A DNA stretch of 14,749 nt from Deltaproteobacteria bacterium (GCA_027004315.1 JALTHV010000050.1:1-14749), one strand, 5' to 3'; shown: positions 1 to 6,791, counted from the stretch's first letter. Made by a program: numbers and translations. The notes: generated by a model not told the origin, from the sequence alone.

Positions 1-122
1 TTGGAGGATAGCTAATCCATATATAATTTTGCCTTATGTTACATTTAGTGATACAAGCAGAAATACAATAGGAGGTGCATTATGGGAAAGCTATTAAATA
101 TTATCCCAGTAAGTGACTTGAG

Positions 123-342
123 GCAAGATGGTAACTTCTCAATAAGTTGGGGCATCATTTTTGGTAACCGATCATATTCCCCCCGGCCAGCGGTAGCTTT
201 TTTCAGGGTTTCAGGAGCATCGCTTGATGCACAAGATCAGGGCACTCTGCCTATTAATCCGCACTGAAACCCTGAAAAAAGCCACCGCTGGCCGGAGACG
301 CGAACGGTTACGCCAGAACTTATTGAGAAGTTACGCAAGATG
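123..342. repeat. 8-bp target-site duplication pair GCAAGATG flanking MITE copy A1
   Basis: GCAAGATG occurs at 123-130 and again at 335-342, immediately outside both ends of the 204-bp element. This fixes its boundaries exactly and shows that it arrived by transposition. Confidence 0.9.
131..334. mobile_element. MITE, type A copy 1 (204 bp)
   Basis: A non-coding miniature inverted-repeat element. Its terminal repeats GTAACTTCTCAATAAGTT are perfect over 18 bp. Inside lies a second inverted-repeat unit (164-311) that begins GTAACCG and ends CGGTTAC. The two arms of that unit share a long stretch around GGCCAGCGGT and CTTTTTTCAGGGTTTCAG, so the whole element can fold into one hairpin. The loop carries a small GCATC/GATGC stem. 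It is almost identical to the copy at 14191-14394, with only a few differences. GTAA ends plus an 8-bp duplication are typical of the IS66 family, so trans-mobilisation by an IS66-like transposase is inferred. The short open frames crossing it are not genes. Confidence 0.9.
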
Positions 343-570
343 CTGCAAACATATTGAAACGATTGCAAAAAATCCAGATCCTTTGGTCATTACTCAAAGA
401 GGGCGGGCAGCAGCGGTGATAATTGGCCTTGAAGCATATGAAAAATCTGAACATGACAAAGAACTTCTGCGGCTTTTAGCCAAGGGCGATAAAGAAGTTG
501 AAATTGGTGAGGGGTATGATTTAGATAGTGTCTTTGCTGAAGCCGATTTACTCTTGGATAAGGGGCAATA

Positions 571-756
571 GTGAAAGTTCGCTTTAGCCCCTCTGCTCGA
601 AATCAATTCCTTTCAGCTCTCGCATATATTTGCCAAGATAAACCCCCTGCGGCTGTCAAATTTCGAGATCGTGCTGAAAAATTTTTGCGAAGACCTGAGG
701 ACTTACCTGGAGATCTACATGAAACGTCAAAGAACCAGTTTTCGTTTAGACACTAA
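571..756 (+). pseudogene. ParE/RelE-family toxin, truncated C-terminus
   Basis: The GTG start overlaps the antitoxin stop by one base, the normal arrangement for this type II toxin-antitoxin module. Residues 1 to about 45 (VKVRFSPSARNQFLSALAYI, then AAVKFRDRAEKFLRR) match the helical N-terminal half of ParE-type toxins. Family members are usually about 90-100 residues long. They continue into a beta-sheet segment containing a conserved R-E-V-I-V strand and a Y-R-F-F-Y-R type strand. Here the frame instead runs into unrelated residues (HETSKNQFSFRH) and stops at 61 residues, so the active sheet is missing. Loss of toxin activity would explain why the broken antitoxin next door is tolerated. 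The next gene starts only 14 bp downstream. Confidence 0.75.
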
Positions 757-770
757 TTAGAGGTAAGAGA

Positions 771-1142
771 GTGAATAGATACCTGCCACTGATCGTCTTA
801 GGGGTTATGCTGAATGCCTGCGCCCAACTGGCCCTCAAACAGGGCATGCGCCAGATAGGCAATTTTGCATTTTCTATTGAAAACATTCTGCCAATTGGGA
901 TAAAAGTTGCCTTAAATCCCTTTGTGATTTTTGCTATCTTCTGTTATGTAGTGAGTGTCGTTGTGTGGCTGCTGGTCCTCTCCAGGGTAGATGTGAGTTA
1001 TGCCTATCCACTCTTGAGTCTGGGCTATATCGTGACCGCCTTTGCAGGGCGTCTCTTCTTTGGAGAGGTCCTGGGCCCAGTACGCTGGTCAGGTATCCTG
1101 ATAATCTGTATGGGTGTATATCTTATTACAAGGAGTGGATAA
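771..1142 (+). CDS. Small four-helix membrane transporter, EmrE/ArnE-like (SMR/EamA type)
   Basis: This 123-residue protein has four predicted membrane helices at roughly residues 4-22, 47-70, 76-97 and 103-121. That matches the size and layout of small multidrug-resistance proteins and of ArnE/ArnF, the subunits proposed to flip undecaprenyl-phosphate-aminoarabinose. The N-terminal stretch NACAQLALKQGM and the third-helix region YAYPLLSLGYIVTAFAGRLFFGE are characteristic of this group; the classic multidrug Glu in helix 1 is not evident. The GTG start is preceded by a GAGG-type ribosome site. Its TAA overlaps the ATG of an ArnB-like aminotransferase (TAATG), so the two are translationally coupled. 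The context favours a role in lipid-linked amino-sugar transport over drug efflux, but that is inference. Confidence 0.75.
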   Translation: MNRYLPLIVLGVMLNACAQLALKQGMRQIGNFAFSIENILPIGIKVALNPFVIFAIFCYVVSVVVWLLVLSRVDVSYAYPLLSLGYIVTAFAGRLFFGEVLGPVRWSGILIICMGVYLITRSG

Positions 1143-2323
1143 TGTCAGAGAATGTCCCTGTGCGTCCTGCCTTTTTGCCCTTTTCCCGTCCAACCATTGG
1201 GCAGGCCGAGATTGACGAGGTGGTAGATAGTATGCGTTCTGGTTGGCTGACCACAGGCCCCAAGGTGGCCCGGTTTGAAGAGGAGTTTTCTCAATGGAGC
1301 GGAGGGCAGGAGGCAATTGCCGTGAATTCCGCTACTGCAGGGCTACACGTGGCAGTAGTTACCCTGGACCTGGCACCTGGAGATGAGGTCATTACCAGCC
1401 CAATCACGTGGCCATCTACAGTAAACAATATAGAGATCTGTGGTGCACGACCAGTCTTTGCAGATGTGGATCATGAGACCCTGGAGATCGATCCGGCAGA
1501 CGTGGAGAGACACCTGTCTCCCAAAACCAGGGCCATCATACCTGTACACCTTACCGGGGCCCCCTGTGACCTTGATCCACTGAGGGAGATCTGCAAGACA
1601 AGGAATCTCAACCTCATAGAGGATGCGGCCCATGCCGTGGGTACTCGCTATAAGGGGCGGTTGATTGGATCAGACAGTGAGCTTGCGGTATTCAGCTTCC
1701 ATCCTATCAAGAATATGACCACTGGCGAGGGAGGGATGATCCTGTGTAATGATCCTGAAAGGGCCAATAGGATGCGCAGGCTCTGTTTTCATGGCATCTC
1801 AAGGGATGCCTGGAAGCGCTATTCCAAAGGGGGAGTCCCGCAGTACGAGGTAAGAGAACCGGGCTTTAAGTATAATATGCTGGACCTTGAGGCCGCTATT
1901 GGCCTGCACCAGTTTGAACAGCTCGAGAAATTTAATACCAGGCGGGCAGGACTTGCCAGGAACTATGATCGTCTCCTGGCAGATATCCCTGAGATCCGTC
2001 CCCTGGGCATTCCTTTGTATCCACACAGACATGCCTGGCATCTCTATATAGTGCGTCTCGAGATCGAGGCCCTTACAATCGATCGTGACAGATTTCTATT
2101 GGCCCTTAGGGATGAAAATATCGGTACGGGCCTCCACTTCCCTGCAGTCCATCTACAACGCTTCTATAGAGAAAAATATGGATACAGGCCGGGTGTGCTC
2201 CCAAACGCAGAGTGGAACAGTGAGCGTCTCTTCTCACTCCCTCTCTATCCCCTGCTTGAGGAGAAAGACCAGGAAGATGTGGCAGAGGCCCTGAGAAAGA
2301 CTATAGAGAGATATAGGAGATAG
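1142..2323 (+). CDS. arnB: DegT/DnrJ/EryC1/StrS-family PLP aminotransferase, ArnB-like
   Basis: This 393-residue sugar-nucleotide aminotransferase is strongly reminiscent of ArnB, which transfers an amino group to UDP-4-keto-pentose to make UDP-4-amino-4-deoxy-L-arabinose for lipid A modification. Visible family marks are FLPFSRPTIG near the start, SGWLTTGPK (33-41), NSATAGLH (62-69), the PLP-pairing Asp in EDAAHAVG (D161), the Schiff-base lysine in FSFHPIKN (K190), and ENIGTGLHFPAVH and NAEWNSERLFSLPLYP towards the C-terminus. I chose the ATG at 1142 because it overlaps the upstream stop, has AAGGAG six bases ahead, and matches where family members begin. No other arn gene is in the window. 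An equivalent role in another nucleotide amino-sugar pathway is possible. Confidence 0.85.
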   Translation: MSENVPVRPAFLPFSRPTIGQAEIDEVVDSMRSGWLTTGPKVARFEEEFSQWSGGQEAIAVNSATAGLHVAVVTLDLAPGDEVITSPITWPSTVNNIEICGARPVFADVDHETLEIDPADVERHLSPKTRAIIPVHLTGAPCDLDPLREICKTRNLNLIEDAAHAVGTRYKGRLIGSDSELAVFSFHPIKNMTTGEGGMILCNDPERANRMRRLCFHGISRDAWKRYSKGGVPQYEVREPGFKYNMLDLEAAIGLHQFEQLEKFNTRRAGLARNYDRLLADIPEIRPLGIPLYPHRHAWHLYIVRLEIEALTIDRDRFLLALRDENIGTGLHFPAVHLQRFYREKYGYRPGVLPNAEWNSERLFSLPLYPLLEEKDQEDVAEALRKTIERYRR

Positions 2324-2330
2324 ATAGGCC

Positions 2331-2394
2331 TGTCACTGTTCACGTCCCCGGCCGGGGGAATGTGAACGCTTACGATAGGCTATATATAGCCTAT
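2331..2394. terminator. Hairpin plus 20-bp perfect palindrome between convergent genes
   Basis: Between the aminotransferase stop and the hemB stop lies a GC-rich stem (GTTCAC..CCCCGG paired with CCGGGG..GTGAAC, 2338-2367) ending in GCTTAC. It is followed by a perfect 20-bp palindrome at 2375-2394 that overlaps the hemB stop codon. The position suits a two-way transcription terminator, although there is no clear U-tract. The reverse complement of the right end reads GTAAGCGTTCAC, which resembles the transposon ends elsewhere in the window, so this may be a shrunken MITE remnant. GATAGGCC (2323-2330) and GATAGGCT (2374-2381) flank it as a near-duplication. Confidence 0.45.
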
Positions 2395-3359
2395 AGCCCC
2401 TTGGCTACGTCTTTAGCAAAATAGGTAATTATAATATCGGCCCCGGCACGGCGTATGCTGAGCAGAGACTCTTCCATTACCCTGGCTTCATCAAGCCAGC
2501 CCTTAGAAGATGCGGCCTTTATCATAGAGTACTCACCACTTACCTGATAGGCAGCAATAGGGAGGGTGCATTCCTGGCGCAGGAGATGGATTATGTCGAG
2601 ATATGGCATAGCGGGCTTTACCATGATGACATCAGCCCCTTCCCCACAGTCCAGCGTGGCCTCGCGCAGGGCCTCCCTGGCATTTGCAGGGTCCATCTGG
2701 TAGGAGCGGCGGTCTCCGAATTGAGGGCTACACTCTGCCGCCTCACGGAAAGGCCCGTAGAATGAAGAGGCATACTTTACTGCATATGAAAGGATAGGGA
2801 CCTGGTCAAAGCCACGTTGATCGAGTGCCTTCCTTATTGCCCCAACACGACCGTCCATCATGTCAGACGGGGCTACAATATCTGCCCCGGCCTCGGCATG
2901 AGAGAGTGCTACCTTAGACAGGAGTTCCAGTGTGGCATCGTTGTCGACCTGGCCATTAGAGATCACACCGCAATGTCCATGGGACGTGTACTCGCAGAGA
3001 CACACATCGGTCACTACAATGAGATCTGGTACTGCCTCCTTTATGGCAGATATGGCCTTCTGTACCACACCGTCCTTCAGCCAGGCATGAGAACCCCTTG
3101 GATCCTTTTTTTCTGGAAGGCCGAAGAGAAGGACTGCATAAATTCCCAGGTCAAGTACCTCCCTGGCCTCTTCTACCAACATATCTACAGAAAAATGATA
3201 ACAGCCAGGCATGGCATCTATAGGCTCTTTAACGCCCTTGCCTGGCGCCACGAAGAGGGGATAGATCAGGTGTCTTGGACTTAGACTGGTCTCACGGATC
3301 AGGGCCCTAAGGGCCTCTGTACGGCGTAATCTACGGGGACGATATTCTGGATATTTCAT
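2391..3359 (-). CDS. hemB: Delta-aminolevulinic acid dehydratase (porphobilinogen synthase)
   Basis: HemB joins two molecules of 5-aminolevulinate into porphobilinogen, the first common step to heme, siroheme, cobalamin and other tetrapyrroles; it is cytoplasmic. The 322-residue product has normal full length. The zinc-site cysteines are present in DVCLCEYTSHGHC (C120, C122, C130). The two active-site lysines lie in SYAVKYASSFYGPFR (K195) and DVIMVKPAMPYLD (K248, Schiff base). This is therefore the Zn-dependent type, not the Asp-rich Mg-only type. An in-frame TTG lies 9 bases upstream, but I prefer the ATG at 3359: its ATGA overlap with the stop of the upstream receiver gene indicates translational coupling, and the protein then starts as family members do. 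It is the last gene of a three-gene operon. Confidence 0.96.
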   Translation of the reverse strand: MKYPEYRPRRLRRTEALRALIRETSLSPRHLIYPLFVAPGKGVKEPIDAMPGCYHFSVDMLVEEAREVLDLGIYAVLLFGLPEKKDPRGSHAWLKDGVVQKAISAIKEAVPDLIVVTDVCLCEYTSHGHCGVISNGQVDNDATLELLSKVALSHAEAGADIVAPSDMMDGRVGAIRKALDQRGFDQVPILSYAVKYASSFYGPFREAAECSPQFGDRRSYQMDPANAREALREATLDCGEGADVIMVKPAMPYLDIIHLLRQECTLPIAAYQVSGEYSMIKAASSKGWLDEARVMEESLLSIRRAGADIIITYFAKDVAKGL

Positions 3360-3730
3360 GTCAACCAATCCTCCAATTTTTGAAGTAGCTTCTTTAGAGT
3401 AAAGGGCTCCTCAATGCAGCCGCTGCAACCAGCTTCTTGGAGACGGTCTAGCTCTGAAGGAGAGGCCTCTGCCGGACATATGACTATTACTGGTATATCT
3501 TTGGTCTCAGGCGACTGTTTGAGAAGCACACTCATAGAGAGTGCATCCAATACGGGGATATCCTTACGTACAATCACCAGGTCAGGCACCTCGGCCTTTG
3601 CCACATCGAGGGCCTCCTGGCCATCCTCTGCAAGGATCAGCCTGAGCCCGGTCTGATTCACCGCACTGCGGACTGTTTCAATCACTTCCTTATTGTAATC
3701 AACAAGGAGTATAATCTGGCCTTTTTTCAC
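3356..3730 (-). CDS. Stand-alone pseudo-receiver (degenerate response-regulator domain)
   Basis: A 124-residue protein with the whole CheY-like receiver fold and no output domain. The start (QIILLVDYNKE), middle (LILAEDGQEALDVAKAEVPDLVIV) and end (AGCSGCIEEPFTLKKLLQKL) line up with ordinary receivers, but the phosphorylation chemistry is lost. The acidic pair is D11-Y12 instead of Asp-Asp. The phospho-acceptor Asp is replaced by R55. The switch Thr/Ser is C85. The conserved Lys before Pro-Phe is E108. It is unlikely to be phosphorylated and more probably acts as a protein-protein interaction module. The GTG start lies 4 bases after the stop of the ClpX-like gene, and its own stop overlaps hemB, so it is co-expressed with both. 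A partner role with either neighbour is inference. Confidence 0.85.
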   Translation of the reverse strand: MKKGQIILLVDYNKEVIETVRSAVNQTGLRLILAEDGQEALDVAKAEVPDLVIVRKDIPVLDALSMSVLLKQSPETKDIPVIVICPAEASPSELDRLQEAGCSGCIEEPFTLKKLLQKLEDWLT

Positions 3731-3734
3731 CTAG

Positions 3735-5480
3735 TTATTCCCTAGATAGAGGCCGATAGCACTTGCTAATGAGCCTGTTGATATAGAGCTCAGGGTTCTC
3801 TACGGCCTCAGCAGGTATACTAAAGACCTCCTGCGCAGTCTTTTCCTTTACGACTGTAAGACCATATTCAAGTATATTACACAATCTCTCACACTGCATA
3901 TAGAGCTTGGAGGAATTTTCCAGGCAATCCTCCAGTAGCCTATCTATTGCATCTTCCTCTATGACAATCCGGACACCGCACCGCTTAAAGAAAGAAGTCT
4001 CGTAACTCTTGATCTGGTCTATCCAGGAGAGAATCTTCTCACTGGCCTCCTTGGGGTCCAGATCACCGTTGATGGAGAGATGGGCCACAAAATCCAACTT
4101 TTTAGGGGTAAGCTTTAGCCTGGAGTCTTTCCATAAAGACTCTTCCTGCTTAAGACGTCTTACAAGGAGTTCTTTCTCCTCAGCAAGCAGGGACTGATAT
4201 CTCCCCAGCCTGACGGCATCATCCGGATTCTCCAAGAGCCTTTGGAGCTCTTTTGGGGGGTCATTAACCACTGCCCTGGTTACTGTCAGAAAAGACACCC
4301 CGGTTGATGGCAGTTTCTTTTCAAAGGGCAGCAACGCCCTTTCTACTACACTCACAAGGGCCCTTGCACCTGTACGTTCCTGATAGGCCTGATGGGCAAG
4401 GAGCCTCAAGGCATCTTCCTCAAATTTGAGGTCGATTCCATAGGACCTGAAGTCCTGTTTCTTACTGACAATAACCGGGTTGTTCGGATTACGTAAGATC
4501 TCAAATAGGTTATCCTCTGTAAGGCTTTTTAAGACGGTAATAACAGGAAATCTGCCTATGAACTCAGTCTCAAAGCCATATTCGATAAGGTCTTGGGGCT
4601 TTACCTGCTGCAGCCACTCTATCTCATCATGACTGTCTATCTCTGCGCCAAAACCTATGCTCTGTTTTGCAAGCCTGTTTTTTATTATATCACTCAGGCC
4701 AGAAAAGGCACCACTCACTATAAATAGTATGTTGCGTGTATTGAGACTGCATTTTTCTCTTTTCCCGGTCCTGCGATATTTTTCTATGGCCTCTATCTGT
4801 GAGATGGGATCATGGGGGACATGGAGATCCACCTCGGTCTCCTCCAGGGGCTTTAATAGGGCCCTCTGGACCCCTGCCCTTGAGACATCGAGCCCGGTTA
4901 TGTGGCCAGACGAGGCAATCTTGTCGATTTCATCTATATAGACGATCCCATACTGGGCCTTTTTGAAATCGCCGTCTGCCTCCTGTACCAGGTCACGGAT
5001 CAGGTCCTCTACATCTCCTCCCACATAACCTGTCTCGCTGAATTTTGTGGCATCTCCCTTTACAAAGGGCACCCCCAATTTTGCCGCTATCAGCTTGATA
5101 AGATAGGTCTTTCCTACTCCGGTAGGACCTATGAGGATAATATTATTCTTTATATTGCCGACAAGGTGACGATCCTTTCCCCTCTTCTGAAGATATGCGA
5201 TTTTGTTAAAGTGGGTACAGATCTTGGTTGCCAAGACTGCCTTTGCAGTATCCTGTTTCACCACATACTTATTCAGATAGGCCTCAAGCTCTTCAGGCTT
5301 GAGATCAAAGTATATCTCCGGTCCTTTTGAGGGATCTATTCCCTTTTTTTGCCCTGTATCATCAGGCTTTGACTGCCAGGGGAAGACCATATGGGACACT
5401 ACCCGGATTCTATCCCCATACTTTTTGCTAAGATAGTCACTTATTTCCCTTTCCAGATCTTTTTGAGAAGGTAAATTCAT
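3735..5480 (-). CDS. ClpX-like AAA+ unfoldase without the zinc domain, with long C-terminal extension
   Basis: This 581-residue protein is built on a ClpX-type AAA+ module. Visible elements are Walker A GPTGVGKT (118-125), pore loop GYVGGDVEDL (151-160), Walker B IVYIDEIDKI (179-188), an IGF loop of the kind that docks ClpP (275-277, in KQSIGFGA), the arginine-finger motif TEFIGRFP (R310) and sensor-2 GARAL (371-375). ClpX normally begins with a four-cysteine zinc domain that recruits adaptors. Here the first 80 residues contain no cysteine, so that domain is absent. Beyond the normal ClpX end, residues 415-581 add a helical charged region (about 429-452) and a segment (about 500-571) resembling a second copy of the lid domain. 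It heads the operon with the pseudo-receiver and hemB. The start codon has no strong ribosome site. Confidence 0.85.
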   Translation of the reverse strand: MNLPSQKDLEREISDYLSKKYGDRIRVVSHMVFPWQSKPDDTGQKKGIDPSKGPEIYFDLKPEELEAYLNKYVVKQDTAKAVLATKICTHFNKIAYLQKRGKDRHLVGNIKNNIILIGPTGVGKTYLIKLIAAKLGVPFVKGDATKFSETGYVGGDVEDLIRDLVQEADGDFKKAQYGIVYIDEIDKIASSGHITGLDVSRAGVQRALLKPLEETEVDLHVPHDPISQIEAIEKYRRTGKREKCSLNTRNILFIVSGAFSGLSDIIKNRLAKQSIGFGAEIDSHDEIEWLQQVKPQDLIEYGFETEFIGRFPVITVLKSLTEDNLFEILRNPNNPVIVSKKQDFRSYGIDLKFEEDALRLLAHQAYQERTGARALVSVVERALLPFEKKLPSTGVSFLTVTRAVVNDPPKELQRLLENPDDAVRLGRYQSLLAEEKELLVRRLKQEESLWKDSRLKLTPKKLDFVAHLSINGDLDPKEASEKILSWIDQIKSYETSFFKRCGVRIVIEEDAIDRLLEDCLENSSKLYMQCERLCNILEYGLTVVKEKTAQEVFSIPAEAVENPELYINRLISKCYRPLSRE

Positions 5481-5626
5481 GGTCTCAGGTACGCCTTTGC
5501 TCCCTCTGTCCTGTATCTTTGGCAGACTCAGGAATTGCTCAAGTTAGATTGTAATATTAATAAATTCTGTATCTAGGGCCTGAATCCAAATATCTTAGAC
5601 CTATTGAGTAAATTATACCAAATTCT

Positions 5627-5797
5627 ATAAGATCTCAATAAACGGGGGCAGTGACATAAAGAAATCACCGCAGAGACGCAGAGAATTTTCAAAGACGTAT
5701 CCTGGCAAAATAGACTGATTTTACTCTGCGCCCTCTGCATCTCTGCGGTGAAAGTAGAACTGCAAAATCTCAATGTCCAGATTTATTGAGAAGTTAC
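5627..5797. mobile_element. Degenerate MITE, type D (171 bp), with CGCAGAG-rich palindromic core
   Basis: The left end (5627-5650, ATAAGATCTCAATAA then GGGGGCA) and the right end (TTATTGAGAAGTTAC, 5783-5797) are decayed versions of the terminal arms seen in the type A and B elements. The 8-bp flanks CAAATTCT (5619-5626) and CAATTTCT (5798-5805) match at 7 of 8 positions, which fits an old target duplication. The core is different: TCACCGCAGAGACGCAGAG (5665-5683) pairs at 18 of 19 positions with 5733-5751. The rest of the 518-bp gap between the ClpX-like and DsbC-like genes (5481-5626 and 5798-5998) is AT-rich; I see no gene there and assign no promoter. Confidence 0.7.
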
Positions 5798-5998
5798 CAA
5801 TTTCTCTATAACAGAAATAGCCTGATCATGCAAAAAAGACAGGTATGCCTTTAAACTTCCCTTTTGCACATAATTGGTTCATGTGTTATTTTTGTTTCGG
5901 TCTTAAGTAAGGTCATATTGCTCCGGGATAGCTTTTTGTCAGGGGGCTACTGTCAGGCAGCCAATTTTGAGTAATTAGAGATTGAAGGAGGAATAGAA

Positions 5999-6778
5999 AT
6001 GTACATTCTCAGGTATCTTATTCTATTGTTTGCACCTCTCTTTGTCCTGGTCCAGGTCCAAGGCAGCTATGGGGCCTCTTGCCCAGGCAAAAAAATCGTG
6101 CAGCAGTACCTAAAAAAGACCTTCAGACGGGACATAAGTGTCATAAAAGTTGAACCCAGCCCTGTCCCAACCTTCTGTGAAGTCCAGGTAAATTTTCGTG
6201 GTCAGAAGAGTATCTTGTACATTGACCAAAAAGGGAAATTTCTGGCTACTGCTCAGATCTATAGGATTTCAGACGGGACCAATATTACCAAAGAGGCGAT
6301 TAGTAAACTCAACCGCTTTACCGATTCAGAGATCAAGAAACTCAATGAACTCACTGCCTTTACTGTGAACTCAAAGGGAAAGTTGCTCTATCTAGTCGTA
6401 GACCCGGAGTGCCCATACTGCAAGAGGGCGGAGGCGATTCTTGCCCCTTTGCTAAAAAAAAGAGAAATCCAGTTAAAGGTCCTGTTTTTCCCCCTCAGTT
6501 TTCATAAGGGTGCAAGGGAAGAGTGCATATCCATCATCTGCGACAATAAGGGATTTGAGGGTCTTAGGGGTCAGTATAGATCGAAAAACCAGTGTCAGAA
6601 AGGGAGAAAGAAGGTAGAAAATACCCTCCGTTTCTTAGAACATAAAGGTATCAGAGGTATTCCTACCTATATCTTTACTGACGGGCAATATTATTCAGGC
6701 GTGCTTGGGAGGGAGGCCTTAATAAAGCGATTGGGGCTTCCTGCTTCAAAGGATGTGGCCGTCAGAAAATCAAAATAG
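5999..6778 (+). CDS. dsbC: Periplasmic DsbC/DsbG-like thiol-disulfide isomerase
   Basis: This 259-residue exported thioredoxin-fold protein should reshuffle or reduce disulfides in the periplasm. Residues 1 to about 26 form a signal peptide (short charged start, hydrophobic LILLFAPLFVLVQV, small residues before ASC). Residues about 28-95 match the DsbC dimerisation domain. The thioredoxin domain carries the active site DPECPYC (C138, C141) and a cis-Pro loop GIPTYIF (P222). CPYC is the DsbG-type sequence; E. coli DsbC has CGYC. Five further cysteines (C28, C60, C176, C181, C199) may form structural disulfides. A strong AAGGAGG precedes the ATG. No DsbD-like reductant is in the window. The stop abuts the ribosome site of the purine gene downstream, so the two probably share a transcript, an unusual functional pairing. 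Confidence 0.88.
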   Translation: MYILRYLILLFAPLFVLVQVQGSYGASCPGKKIVQQYLKKTFRRDISVIKVEPSPVPTFCEVQVNFRGQKSILYIDQKGKFLATAQIYRISDGTNITKEAISKLNRFTDSEIKKLNELTAFTVNSKGKLLYLVVDPECPYCKRAEAILAPLLKKREIQLKVLFFPLSFHKGAREECISIICDNKGFEGLRGQYRSKNQCQKGRKKVENTLRFLEHKGIRGIPTYIFTDGQYYSGVLGREALIKRLGLPASKDVAVRKSK

Positions 6779-6791
6779 GAGGAGACTATAT

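Larger units (their letters stand above)
82..571 (+). pseudogene. Phd/YefM-family antitoxin, split by a MITE and frameshifted
   Basis: The gene would encode a Phd/YefM antitoxin, the DNA-binding partner that neutralises a RelE/ParE toxin. The N-terminal piece (82-130, MGKLLNIIPVSDLRQD) is cut after codon 16 by a 204-bp element at 131-334. The sequence resumes after the duplicated 8 bp as AANILKRLQK and then NPDPLVITQRGRAAAVIIGLEAYE, the typical Phd core. Removing the element and one duplication leaves 278 nt, not a multiple of three. The break is in the A run at 367-372, where one A appears to be missing between LQK and NPDP. The gene therefore carries two lesions. A good Shine-Dalgarno (AGGAGG, 70-75) precedes the ATG. 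The 3' part is open from a TTG at 224 inside the element, so a chimeric protein is possible but unlikely to be functional. The last base of its TAG is the first base of the toxin GTG. Confidence 0.85.

Noticed and set aside
64..69. TACAAT as a -10 box for the antitoxin gene
   Set aside because: A start site from it would fall downstream of the ribosome-binding site, and no well-placed -35 box is visible.
82..267. A 61-codon frame beginning with the antitoxin start
   Set aside because: Only the first 16 codons are antitoxin; the rest is translated transposon sequence.
965..1141. Upstream extension of the ArnB-like frame
   Set aside because: It lies wholly within the preceding membrane-protein gene in another frame; the ATG at 1142 has a ribosome site and matches the family start.
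4902..5330. 142-codon plus-strand frame opposite the ClpX-like gene
   Set aside because: It is antisense to well-conserved AAA+ motifs and has no ribosome site or recognisable sequence.
5665..5751. CGCAGAG hairpin as a CRISPR-like or attenuator structure
   Set aside because: There is a single inverted pair with no regular direct repeats or spacers, and its flanks fit a MITE better.
5864..5892. TTGCAC, a 17-base spacer, then TATTTT as a promoter for the DsbC-like gene
   Set aside because: The spacing is right, but both hexamers are weak matches to the consensus; in AT-rich DNA this is expected by chance.
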